A stretch of DNA of 64,000 bases from Candidatus Planktophila sp. GTDB taxonomy: Bacteria; Actinomycetota; Actinomycetes; Nanopelagicales; Nanopelagicaceae. This document shows, in pieces, positions 25,603 through 34,187 of the stretch. The DNA lies in contig JAFMBT010000007.1 of assembly GCA_017858325.1 (NCBI GenBank), positions 1-64,000 of the forward strand, written 5' to 3'. A program made the position numbers and the translations under genes. The notes beneath the pieces are model-generated. The model had not been told where the DNA came from. It ran no database searches and was given only the letters and a program-made list of their open reading frames with translations. Numbering within the stretch: position 1 is the first letter of the stretch; the number at the start of each line of letters is the position of its first letter.

Positions 25603-26652
25603 TTATGCCTTTGGATCAGTTGGAACTACAACATCACCTGAAGCGATCTTTGCTGCGTACTCTTCGATCTGTGAAGTGAGGTCATCGATGTATCCACCTG
25701 TTGTGGTGTATCCAACTCCGCCTTCAGCAAATCCCCAAGTCTTTACTCCTGCAGTATCTACGCCTGCAAGTGCATCAGCAACGAATGCTGCAACACCAAC
25801 ATCAACACGCTTAAGCATTGATGTAAGAATTGTTGTTACGTAATCAGCATGTGCTGGATAAGTTGCTTCGTCAGCATCTACGCCGACTGACCACTTTCCA
25901 AGCTCGGATGCTGCCTTATGTAGACCAGTTCCGGTTCCACCAGCTGCTGCATAAACAACATCTGCGCCGTTCTCGTACATACCCTTAGCAGCTTCGTATC
26001 CCTTTGCAGGATCGTTAAATCCTGAGAAGTCTGGGAAGTTGCTGATGTAGGTTGACTGAACCTTGATTCCTGCGTTTACAGCCTTTGCACCTGCGATGAA
26101 GCCAGCCTCAAACTTAGCGATCAAAGGTGTATTAACTCCACCAATAAATCCAACGTTATTTGACTTGCTCTTCAAAGCTGCTGCAACACCAACGAGGTAA
26201 GAGCCTTCTTCTTCTTTAAAGACGATGCTGTGAACGTTTGGTGCTGTCACAGATGAATCATCAACGATTCCCCATGTTGTATCAGGAAATTCTGGTGCAA
26301 CTTTTGCAAGTGCTGCAGCATAAGTGAAGCCAACAACCACGATTGGGTTTGCGCCCTTTTGTGCCATCAGCCGGAGACGCTCAGCACGCTGATCATCTGT
26401 TGCTGTTGGGTTATCTTGTGACTCGATGAGCTCAAGAGAATCATTAGCTGCGAGTAGTGGTTCTACTCCGATATACGCAAGCTGGTTAAACCCTGGAACA
26501 TCGCGTCCACCTAGGCTATAGGCAATTCCAATTGTTCCGGAAAGGTTCTCTGCTGCATCTTCACTATCGCTACCGCAACCGGTAACAACTGTGGCGGTTA
26601 GGGTTGCAGCAAGTGCAATGACTCCCCAGCGGCCTAGAAGTTTCTTCTGCAT
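25603..26652 (-). CDS. BMP-family nucleoside-binding lipoprotein
   Basis: This is the receptor of the importer, about 349 residues, basic membrane protein (BMP/PnrA) family. Members bind nucleosides. The signal peptide ends in lipobox VVTGC, so it is lipid-anchored outside the membrane. GTIGIAYSLGGRDVPGFNQLAY, ANPIVVVGFTYAAALAKVAPEFP, VGFIGGVNTPLIAKFEAGF and ADVVYAAAGGTGTG are family blocks. I start at M14 of the track ORF (26652), because AGGAG lies ten bases upstream and it gives a normal signal peptide. The upstream leader contains a perfect 14-base palindrome. Confidence 0.93.
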   Translation of the reverse strand: MQKKLLGRWGVIALAATLTATVVTGCGSDSEDAAENLSGTIGIAYSLGGRDVPGFNQLAYIGVEPLLAANDSLELIESQDNPTATDDQRAERLRLMAQKGANPIVVVGFTYAAALAKVAPEFPDTTWGIVDDSSVTAPNVHSIVFKEEEGSYLVGVAAALKSKSNNVGFIGGVNTPLIAKFEAGFIAGAKAVNAGIKVQSTYISNFPDFSGFNDPAKGYEAAKGMYENGADVVYAAAGGTGTGLHKAASELGKWSVGVDADEATYPAHADYVTTILTSMLKRVDVGVAAFVADALAGVDTAGVKTWGFAEGGVGYTTTGGYIDDLTSQIEEYAAKIASGDVVVPTDPKA

Positions 26653-26676
26653 TCGGTATTTCTCCTTTTGTTTATT

Positions 26677-26690
26677 TGAGTGATCACTCA
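26677..26690. promoter_or_regulatory. Perfect palindrome TGAGTGATCACTCA
   Basis: This 14-base perfect palindrome lies in the short gap between the LacI-type gene and the binding protein gene, about 25 bases upstream of the chosen ATG. If the track start at 26691 were used, the palindrome would lie inside codons, which is less likely. It is a candidate operator for the transporter operon, perhaps for a second regulator since it does not resemble the LacI-type site at 27749. Confidence 0.5.
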
Positions 26691-26725
26691 TTTACCCAAT
26701 GGTCTGCCTTGTTGAAAGCGATCGT

Positions 26726-27724
26726 CTACATCTCCCGGGGAGGTGCACACGATCCTCTCTCAACTAGTTGTACATCGACCATTGAATGCTCAGGTGGGGT
26801 GCTAACCCCGGTGGCGAGATGCTTAATCATCATCTGCATCGCTAGCGATCCTTGCAGACGCGCATCTCGGGCGATCACAGTAAGAGGAGGGCTAATCAGT
26901 TCTGCAAAATCAAGATCATCAAATCCAATAATCGAGATCTGATGTGGAACGTGTACTCCGCGATCGCGCAGGGCATGTAGTGCGCCGATTGTCATAAGAT
27001 TATTGGCGATAAAGACGGCGGTCGGTGCCTCATCTCGCTCAAAAAGAGCGCACATCGATGCATACCCACCCGCTTCGCTGAAATCAGATTCGATGAAATA
27101 TTGGGGGGTGAGAGAAGCCTTCTTGAGCGAGGCGCGAAAGCCATCAGCTCGTCTCTTTCCGGGAGTGGTTGTCAGCGGACCGCTAATCATCGCGATCTTC
27201 TTATGGCCTAGCCCGATCAAATAATCAGTAGCAATTGATGCACCTCTGGAATTATCAGTCAGGACTGAGCTAAATCTTTCTCCATTTCGCGTAACACGAT
27301 CAACAAAGACTATGGGAAGACCAAACTGGCTAAAAAATGAGGGGCCTTCTTCATCTTCAGTCAATGGAGCCATAATGACGCCGTCCACACGTCCAAATAA
27401 TTGAGTCAGCGCCTTCTCCTCACGTTCACGCGAGTCTCCCGTGTTAACAAGCAAGATCATACGGTCGTCACCAACAGCGCTCTCTGCACCTTCAACAATT
27501 GAAGCAAAGAAAGGATTGGTGATATCTGGGACAACGATTGCAATGATGCCTGTTCGACCGGATTTGAGGTTTCTTGCCGCAGCACTTGGGCGATAGTTCA
27601 AATCAATAATTGCCTGTCGAATTTTTTCTTCGTTACGGACAGTGAAACCACTGAGATGGCGTGAGATCGTTGCAACTGAAACACCGACATGTTTAGCCAC
27701 GTCGGTGATTGTTACAGTGGACAA
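26726..27724 (-). CDS. LacI-family transcriptional regulator
   Basis: This is a 332-residue repressor. The N-terminal helix-turn-helix (VTITDVAKHVGVSVATISRHLS) is followed by a periplasmic-binding-like sensor domain (GIIAIVVPDITNPFFASIVEGAE, GLGHKKIAMISGP, ISIIGFDDLDFAELISPPLT). It starts at TTG with GAGGAGG seven bases upstream, which supports this unusual start. It is divergent from ribokinase and lies in front of the BMP importer operon, so both are likely targets. The ligand is probably a ribose or nucleoside compound. Confidence 0.94.
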   Translation of the reverse strand: MSTVTITDVAKHVGVSVATISRHLSGFTVRNEEKIRQAIIDLNYRPSAAARNLKSGRTGIIAIVVPDITNPFFASIVEGAESAVGDDRMILLVNTGDSREREEKALTQLFGRVDGVIMAPLTEDEEGPSFFSQFGLPIVFVDRVTRNGERFSSVLTDNSRGASIATDYLIGLGHKKIAMISGPLTTTPGKRRADGFRASLKKASLTPQYFIESDFSEAGGYASMCALFERDEAPTAVFIANNLMTIGALHALRDRGVHVPHQISIIGFDDLDFAELISPPLTVIARDARLQGSLAMQMMIKHLATGVSTPPEHSMVDVQLVERGSCAPPREM

Positions 27725-27748
27725 CGTTGGCCTCCTCGTCGGTAGAAA

Positions 27749-27766
27749 ATCGATACTGGTAACGAT
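27749..27766. promoter_or_regulatory. Candidate LacI-type operator ATCGATAC-TG-GTAACGAT
   Basis: This 18-base site is palindromic at seven of eight half-site positions. It lies in the 121-base divergent gap between the LacI-type regulator and ribokinase genes. Size, symmetry and position fit LacI-family operators. Confidence 0.6.
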
Positions 27767-27845
27767 TGCAGATAACCTATCTCGTGGAGTACATTGCCGT
27801 CTAGAGCGTCCAGCTTTTATTTCTACGTGTCGCGGGGAGTACTAA

Positions 27846-28769
27846 ATGTCAAAGCAGCCATTTGTTGTAGTCGTTGGCAGCACAATGATTGACATGGTTG
27901 CATACGTAAAAAAAGTTCCACATGCTGGTGAAACAGTAACTGGTGATTCATTTGCATTGGGCTTTGGTGGCAAGGGTGCAAACCAAGCAGTGATGGCAAG
28001 ACGTCTGGGTGCAACAGTCTCGATGGTCAACACGTTAGGTGATGATGTATTTGGAGACACTACTCTCTCTAATTTCCAAGAGCAAGGTATCGATGTGACG
28101 TTTGTGTCACGGACTGCCGGAGCTAGTGGAGTGGCTCCGATTTGGGTAGAGCCCGATGGAAGTAATCGAATTATCTGCGTTCCTGGAGCAAATAGCGCAA
28201 TGACTCCGGCAGAGGCTAAATCTGCACTTGAGAGTTTGAAGGGCTATGACATTGTTATTGGCCAACTAGAAATTCCACAAGAAGTCACAATTCAAGCCTT
28301 CGCAACGGCTCGCTCATGTGGCGCACGCACTGTTTTAAACCCCGCTCCCTTTGCTGCGATATCGCCAGAATTAATTGCGCTAAGCGATTGGATTATTCCT
28401 AATGAGAGCGAATTCGCGGGAATGCATCCGCAAGGTTTAGAACCAACAAGTGATGAGATCATTCTTGAACTTGCAAGAAATCTCAAAACTCGTTTTGCAG
28501 TAACTCTTGGTGATCAAGGTGCAGCCTTTACAACCCTCGATGGACGAGTAGAGCGTGGGCGTGCCCCACAGGTCACCGCTATCGACACCACAGGTGCGGG
28601 TGATGCATTTGTAGGGGCATTTTCAGTCGGATTAGCCCTTGGACTACCTGATCAGCAGGCGATCGCTCTAGGCTGCGCGTGTGCATCGGATAGTGTCACT
28701 AGACTTGGCACTCAATCTTCATATCCAACACCGACGATGGCCGAGGCGATTCTTCACTCGATTGGCTAG
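27846..28769 (+). CDS. rbsK: Ribokinase
   Basis: This PfkB-family sugar kinase of 307 residues phosphorylates ribose to ribose-5-phosphate. Motifs are [18 protein letters not shown] near residue 40 and the ATP/catalytic signature [15 protein letters not shown] near residue 245 with the catalytic aspartate. GGGGAG lies about seven bases before the ATG. It is divergent from the LacI-type regulator. Ribose would come from the nucleoside hydrolases encoded upstream, so it closes that pathway. Other PfkB sugars, such as deoxyribose, cannot be excluded. Confidence 0.9.
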   Translation: MSKQPFVVVVGSTMIDMVAYVKKVPHAGETVTGDSFALGFGGKGANQAVMARRLGATVSMVNTLGDDVFGDTTLSNFQEQGIDVTFVSRTAGASGVAPIWVEPDGSNRIICVPGANSAMTPAEAKSALESLKGYDIVIGQLEIPQEVTIQAFATARSCGARTVLNPAPFAAISPELIALSDWIIPNESEFAGMHPQGLEPTSDEIILELARNLKTRFAVTLGDQGAAFTTLDGRVERGRAPQVTAIDTTGAGDAFVGAFSVGLALGLPDQQAIALGCACASDSVTRLGTQSSYPTPTMAEAILHSIG

Positions 28770-28798
28770 CTTTACCTAAGAAAGCAGAGGGTCCACCT

Positions 28799-29287
28799 GT
28801 GGCAGATTCCAGTTTCGATGTAGTTTCAAAGATTGATCGCATGGAGCTTGATAACGCGATCAACCAAGCGATCCGTGAGATCGATACTCGCTTTGATTTC
28901 AAGAATACCGGCGCAAAGATTGAGATGGCTGGAGAGAAAATTAGTATCGAGGCGGATACAGAAGAGCGTGCAAAGGCAACTCTTGATGTTGTTAAAGATA
29001 AAATGATTAAGCGTGGAGTATCACTCAAGCATATTGATCCAAGTGAGCCACAACTTTCGGGAAAGATCTACAAGATTTCCTGCCCTCTTAAAGAGGGTAT
29101 CTCTACCGAAAACGCAAAGAAGATTGCGAAGTTTCTTCGCGACGAGGGGCCAAAGTCAGTAAAGAGCCAGATTCAGGGCGATGAGTTGCGAGTCACAAGT
29201 AAGAGTCGCGATGACCTGCAGGATGCCATCGCGATGATCAAAGATGGTAAATGGGATTTTGCGGTTCAATTTGTGAATTTTAGATAG
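28799..29287 (+). CDS. yajQ: YajQ-family nucleotide-binding protein
   Basis: This is a 162-residue protein with the typical start [20 protein letters not shown] and the text [16 protein letters not shown], full length for the family. YajQ-like proteins bind nucleotides or tRNA in vitro and one homologue binds cyclic di-GMP; the cellular role remains unclear. It starts at GTG with GAGGG nearby. It follows ribokinase by 29 bases, and the RarD-like gene begins two bases after its stop. Confidence 0.94.
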   Translation: MADSSFDVVSKIDRMELDNAINQAIREIDTRFDFKNTGAKIEMAGEKISIEADTEERAKATLDVVKDKMIKRGVSLKHIDPSEPQLSGKIYKISCPLKEGISTENAKKIAKFLRDEGPKSVKSQIQGDELRVTSKSRDDLQDAIAMIKDGKWDFAVQFVNFR

Positions 29288-29289
29288 CG

Positions 29290-30195
29290 ATGAGCGAAGA
29301 AAAGGCAAAGGTCAGAAGCCTCGGCCTCCTCTTTGGAGTTAGCGCTTACACTCTCTGGGGACTCTTCCCGATCTATTGGCCACTACTTAAACCGGCAAGT
29401 GCAATCGAGATTGTCTCCCATCGCGCGGTATGGACGCTGGTCTTCTGCTTTATTATCCTGTGGCTTACCAAGACTCTGCAATCGACTCTTGCGCTATTGA
29501 AACGGCCAAAGATAGTTGCGGGTCTTTTCTTAAGTTCAATTCTGATCTCGACTAATTGGATAATCTATATCTACGCCGCTACCTCAAACCATGTTGTTGA
29601 AGCATCGCTTGGGTATTACATCAATCCCATAGTTGTTATTGCAACGGGTGTCATTGTTCTGAAAGAGAAGATGAGGCCACTTCAATGGGTCTCACTCGGT
29701 GTTGCAACGTTAGGTGTTGCAGTTCTGACAATTGATTATGGTCGTCTGCCGTGGATAGCGCTGGGGTTGGGTTTCTCTTGGGCTAGTTATGGTTTAGTGA
29801 AAAAGAAGCTAGGACTGGGTGCCCTGGAAGGACTATCGATTGAAACTTTGATTTCAAGTGGCCCCTACCTGGCTTACCTCATCTGGCTTGGCAACCAAGG
29901 TCAGGGACAATTTGGGCTCTCATGGGGTATCACGCTGCTCTGTATTAGCGCTGGCGCCATCACGGCTATTCCACTCTTACTTTTTAACGGAGCAACAAAT
30001 AGATTGCCACTTACTCTCATCGGTTTGCTGCAATACATCACACCAACAATTCAATTTTCGATTGGCGTATGGTTTTTCAAAGAAGATATGCCTGCAGCAC
30101 GTTGGACTGGATTCTTTATTATTTGGATTGCCTTGCTTGCCCTGACCTTTGATCTGATTAAATCAGGCAGAGCGATCGATCACAGCATCACATAG
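29290..30195 (+). CDS. rarD: RarD-like EamA/DMT transporter
   Basis: This membrane protein of 301 residues has about ten hydrophobic segments. The start GLLFGVSAYTLWGLFPIYWPL and the motif EIVSHRAVWTLVF match RarD, a drug/metabolite transporter of unknown substrate. VVEASLGYYINPIVVIATG and GLLQYITPTIQFSIGVWFF are also family blocks. Its last 33 bases overlap the convergent polyprenyl synthase gene. Confidence 0.92.
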   Translation: MSEEKAKVRSLGLLFGVSAYTLWGLFPIYWPLLKPASAIEIVSHRAVWTLVFCFIILWLTKTLQSTLALLKRPKIVAGLFLSSILISTNWIIYIYAATSNHVVEASLGYYINPIVVIATGVIVLKEKMRPLQWVSLGVATLGVAVLTIDYGRLPWIALGLGFSWASYGLVKKKLGLGALEGLSIETLISSGPYLAYLIWLGNQGQGQFGLSWGITLLCISAGAITAIPLLLFNGATNRLPLTLIGLLQYITPTIQFSIGVWFFKEDMPAARWTGFFIIWIALLALTFDLIKSGRAIDHSIT

Positions 30196-31152
30196 CGAGA
30201 AGAGCGCACTGGTTGCATCATTTACCGGCAGTGGCCCTAATAGCTGACGTGCCTGATTAGCAATACCCAGTACTTGTTCGCGCGATTGATCAAGGGCTGG
30301 GTGTTGGCGCAGCTGATCCAACACCTGATTAACAACAACCTGATCACTAATTGGACCTTTGAGGAGCTCTTGCAGATCACGATCTTGCCCGCGGTTAGAT
30401 TTCATAACATTGAGAGTCACTAAGGTTGGAACGCCCTCTTTGAGATCGGTACCAGGCGTCTTACCTGACTCATCAGATTGACTAGCAATATCGATCACAT
30501 CATCGACTAGCTGAAAGGTGATTCCAATCTTTTCGCCGAAGGCTGCCAGTGCGGTGATCTGTTCGCCTGGCGCGCCTGCAAGCATCGCGCCGAATTGAGC
30601 ACTTGCTGCAATGAGTGAGCCTGTTTTATCTGCAACAACACTTAAGTAGTGCTGTAAAGGATCGACACCTTCAGCTGGACCTTGAGTCTCCATAATCTGT
30701 CCAATAACAAGGCGTTCGAACGTTTGTGCCTGAAGGTGAACCGCTGCCGGACCTAAGTCGGCCAACATATCTGAGGCGCGTGCAAAGAGATAATCACCGG
30801 TCAAAATCGCAACGGTATTTCCCCATCGGCTATTTGCACTCTGTATACCGCGCCTGAGTGGGGCTTCATCCATCACATCATCGTGATAGAGAGTTGCTAC
30901 ATGTGTTAATTCACAGACAACGGCTGCTTCAATGATTCCATATGCAGTTGGATCTCCATAATGTGATGTGATCAATGTCACCAGCGGGCGAAGTCGTTTG
31001 CCTCCCGCTTCAACTAGATGGCGAGAGGTTTCTATAACAAGTGGATATTTGCCCTCAATCTGTAAGCGCAACAGCGCTTCAACTTCGAGCATCCGTTTTG
31101 CAAGATCTGCCTCAAGTGCTGGCGAAAGATCGGCAATACCGAAGGATGACAT
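30163..31152 (-). CDS. Polyprenyl diphosphate synthase
   Basis: This is a trans-prenyltransferase of 329 residues, which makes long-chain isoprenyl diphosphates such as the menaquinone tail. The first aspartate-rich motif is LYHDDVMDEAPLRRG near residue 90 and the second is QLVDDVIDIAS near residue 215. The lysine-arginine substrate motif GGKRLRP is near residue 50. Its ATG overlaps the nuoN stop codon (TGATG), so it is the last gene of the complex I operon. Chain length cannot be read, though a menaquinone role fits the neighbourhood. Confidence 0.93.
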   Translation of the reverse strand: MSSFGIADLSPALEADLAKRMLEVEALLRLQIEGKYPLVIETSRHLVEAGGKRLRPLVTLITSHYGDPTAYGIIEAAVVCELTHVATLYHDDVMDEAPLRRGIQSANSRWGNTVAILTGDYLFARASDMLADLGPAAVHLQAQTFERLVIGQIMETQGPAEGVDPLQHYLSVVADKTGSLIAASAQFGAMLAGAPGEQITALAAFGEKIGITFQLVDDVIDIASQSDESGKTPGTDLKEGVPTLVTLNVMKSNRGQDRDLQELLKGPISDQVVVNQVLDQLRQHPALDQSREQVLGIANQARQLLGPLPVNDATSALFSLCDAVIDRSA

Positions 31153-32672
31153 CAGCGGAGGAAGAAGGCAGTTTGAGAGATGTAGTCAAGAACAGGGGCT
31201 GGAAATACACCGAGTATAAGCGTGATTGCAAGTGATACTAGGATCGTAATGCGTGTATAAATAGATGGAATCACAACACTTGTTCCATCCTCAACTGGAT
31301 CTTTGAAGAACATCAAAACGACTACACGAATGTAGAAAAAGGCTGCAATTGCAGATGAAAGAACTCCGGTGATCAGAATCGCTGTATTTCCGCTTTCATA
31401 GGCTGCTGAGAAGATGGAGAATTTTCCAACAAATCCACTGGTGAGTGGAATACCTGCAAATGCGAGGAGGAGGAAGGAGAATGCAATTGCAATCCATGGA
31501 GATCTCTTTCCAAGACCTGCCCAGCGATTAAGATCGGTAACTTCACCTGATGCATCGTTAACAAGGGAAACAATGGCGAATGCGCCCACCGTTGCAATAC
31601 CGTATGCAAAGAGATAAAAGATTGTTGCATCAAGTCCAGATTTATTAAGTGCAATAACTCCAGATAGCAAGAAACCGGCATGAGCAATCGATGAATAGGC
31701 AAGCATGCGCTTGACATCACGTTGCGAGATCGCAACAAGTGAACCGAAGACCATAGTGATTAGCGCGATTGCAGTCAGTATCGGGCGCCACTGCCACACA
31801 TCGCCAGCAAAAGCGACATAGAAAATGCGGAGCATCGCACCAAAAGCTGCAACTTTTGTAGCAGCCGCCATAAATGCAGTAACCGCAGTAGGAGATCCCT
31901 GATAGACATCGGGGGCCCATGAATGAAATGGGACTGCGCTGACTTTAAAGAGCAAGCCGACGCTAACGAAGGAGATGCCGATTAATAGGAAGACATCATT
32001 GGCTGTCCCACCTGTAATTGCAGCGGCAATACCCGCAAAGGTAATCGAGCCTGAATATCCATAGAGATAAGCGATTCCGAAGAGGAAGAATGCAGATGAA
32101 AATGCGCCCAGAAGAAAGTACTTAAGCGCAGCTTCCTGTGAGGCTAGGCGACGTCGACGTGCCAGCCCGGCCATGAGATAGAGGGGAAGCGATAGAACTT
32201 CCAAGGCGACAAAAAGCATAATGAGATCGGTTGCAACTGTGAATATCAGCATTCCTGCGATGGCAAAGAGTGTAAGCGGGTAGATTTCAGTAACACGAAT
32301 GTTGGCAACCTGGGCTTGACGCTCTTCATCTGAACCCGGAGCAGCAGTGGGAGCCGCTGCGAATTTATCGCTATCTGCTAAAAGAAGAATTGCAATAATT
32401 GCAATAATCAAAATACTCATCTGCAAGAGATAACCAGCACCATCAAAGGTAATTGAGTTCATCGCAGCTTTATTTGAATATGTCCCACGAGCACGAATGA
32501 GTGCCACAAGAGCTATTACAAGAGTGAAGACTGAAAGCACTAACTGCGATGAACTACGTGATTTGCGTGGAGCAAATGCTTCGATCAGGACTCCCGCGAC
32601 AGCGCCAGCAAGAACCACCAAAATCGGTGCCAACATTCCGTAATTAAGGATTGGAGATGTGAATATACCCAC
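31152..32672 (-). CDS. nuoN: NADH-quinone oxidoreductase subunit N
   Basis: This antiporter-like proton-pumping subunit of complex I has 506 residues and about 14 membrane segments. Core text is LYLMAGLARRRRLASQEAALKYF and KVSAVPFHSWAPDVYQGSPTAV with the key lysines, followed by RDVKRMLAYSSIAHAGF. It starts at GTG directly after the nuoM stop, with GGAGG in the nuoM tail. It is followed by the prenyl synthase. Confidence 0.96.
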   Translation of the reverse strand: MGIFTSPILNYGMLAPILVVLAGAVAGVLIEAFAPRKSRSSSQLVLSVFTLVIALVALIRARGTYSNKAAMNSITFDGAGYLLQMSILIIAIIAILLLADSDKFAAAPTAAPGSDEERQAQVANIRVTEIYPLTLFAIAGMLIFTVATDLIMLFVALEVLSLPLYLMAGLARRRRLASQEAALKYFLLGAFSSAFFLFGIAYLYGYSGSITFAGIAAAITGGTANDVFLLIGISFVSVGLLFKVSAVPFHSWAPDVYQGSPTAVTAFMAAATKVAAFGAMLRIFYVAFAGDVWQWRPILTAIALITMVFGSLVAISQRDVKRMLAYSSIAHAGFLLSGVIALNKSGLDATIFYLFAYGIATVGAFAIVSLVNDASGEVTDLNRWAGLGKRSPWIAIAFSFLLLAFAGIPLTSGFVGKFSIFSAAYESGNTAILITGVLSSAIAAFFYIRVVVLMFFKDPVEDGTSVVIPSIYTRITILVSLAITLILGVFPAPVLDYISQTAFFLR

Positions 32673-34187
32673 TTACTTTCCTCCATTCATTGTTGGTACT
32701 GGATCGCTATATCCCTGCTGTTGCACAATATATGCAGCGGCAGGATTTATGATCTTAAGGAGCGGCGAAGGATAAAAACCTAGGAAGATGATAATTGCGA
32801 TGACAGGTGCAATCGTAATCTTTTCGCGAAGGTTGAGATCTTTTAGATTTTCATTTCCGGGTGTTGTTTCACCGTGCAGAGCGCGTTGCACAGGAATCAA
32901 GATATAGAGTGCAGCGAGAACTATTCCAAAGGTTGCGATAATGGCCGCTGCCGGGTATCTCGTATAGGTGCCAACAAGAACGAGAAATTCACTGACAAAG
33001 CTAGAAAGACCTGGGAGCGCCAATCCTGAGAGCCCAGCGATAAAAAAGGACCAAGCCATGATCGGTGTAATTCTCTGCAGTCCTCCAAAGTCTGAAATTG
33101 TTGAAGAGCCTCGGCGAATAATCATCCAGCCTACAACTAGGAAGAGCGCTGCAGTTGAGAAGCCATGATTAAACATATACAACGTTGCACCACTTTGTGA
33201 TTGCGTTGTCATCGCAAAGATTCCAAGTGTAATGAATCCGAAGTGTGAAATCGATGTGTATGCAATCAAGCGCTTGATATCCTTTGCCCCAATAGCTAAG
33301 AATGCGCCATAGAGAATAGAAATGAGAGCGAGCACGATAATTACGGGAGTAAATGTCTTACTTGCATCCGGAAAGATTGAGAGACAGAAACGAATCATTC
33401 CGTAGGTTCCAACCTTGTCGAGAATTCCAAGGAGAAGAATCGATGTGCCTGCCGTTCCACTCTTTGCGGCATCAGGCAGCCATGTATGGAAGGGCCACAA
33501 TGGTGCTTTAATTGCAAAGGCGATAAAGAATCCTAGGAAGAGGATGTTCTGTGTTGTAGAGCTCATCACAGTGTGTAGCTCTGAGAGTTTGGTGATATCA
33601 AAGGTAACCTCACCATTTTGACCAGAGATCACAAATAGTCCGATAATTGATGCGAGCATAAGTAGGCCACCGAAGAGGCTATAGAGAAGGAACTTAACCG
33701 CTGCCGCTGCACGTTCTCCACTGCCGTATCCACCGATAAGGAAGTAGATCGGGACCAACATCGCTTCGAAGAAAACATAGAAGAGGAAGAGGTCTGTCGC
33801 TGCAAAGACTCCGATAACCATAGTTTCGAGAACAAGAATTAATATGTAGAAAGTCTTAACCCCGAATCGACCGCCTTCTGATTCATTCCACCCGCCGAGA
33901 ATGACCAGTGGGGCGAGAATGACAGACATGAGAATGAGAACAAGTGCGATTCCATCAACGCCTAAGGCCCAGTTAATTCCAAAAGATGGAATCCATGAGT
34001 AGCTCTGGCGAAATTGAAGTTCAGTATTTTCCACGTTGAAATTCAAAGCTTTAATTAGTGTTGCAACCGCGACAACGATTGTTGTGGCTAGAGCCACTTG
34101 CTTGACCAATCGCTCCTGGGCTGAGGGAACTAGGGCTAAGAGAGCAGCGCCGACGAGGGGCAGAAACATGATGATGGTTAAAGTCAT
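32673..34187 (-). CDS. nuoM: NADH-quinone oxidoreductase subunit M
   Basis: This second antiporter-like subunit is about 504 residues with about 14 membrane segments. LFYVFFEAMLVPIYFLIGGYG carries the conserved membrane glutamate. KAPLWPFHTWLPDAAKSGTAGT and KDIKRLIAYTSISHFGF are standard. The track starts at TTG 34205; I choose ATG 34187 ([13 protein letters not shown]), which overlaps the nuoL stop as TAATG. Confidence 0.96.
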   Translation of the reverse strand: MTLTIIMFLPLVGAALLALVPSAQERLVKQVALATTIVVAVATLIKALNFNVENTELQFRQSYSWIPSFGINWALGVDGIALVLILMSVILAPLVILGGWNESEGGRFGVKTFYILILVLETMVIGVFAATDLFLFYVFFEAMLVPIYFLIGGYGSGERAAAAVKFLLYSLFGGLLMLASIIGLFVISGQNGEVTFDITKLSELHTVMSSTTQNILFLGFFIAFAIKAPLWPFHTWLPDAAKSGTAGTSILLLGILDKVGTYGMIRFCLSIFPDASKTFTPVIIVLALISILYGAFLAIGAKDIKRLIAYTSISHFGFITLGIFAMTTQSQSGATLYMFNHGFSTAALFLVVGWMIIRRGSSTISDFGGLQRITPIMAWSFFIAGLSGLALPGLSSFVSEFLVLVGTYTRYPAAAIIATFGIVLAALYILIPVQRALHGETTPGNENLKDLNLREKITIAPVIAIIIFLGFYPSPLLKIINPAAAYIVQQQGYSDPVPTMNGGK

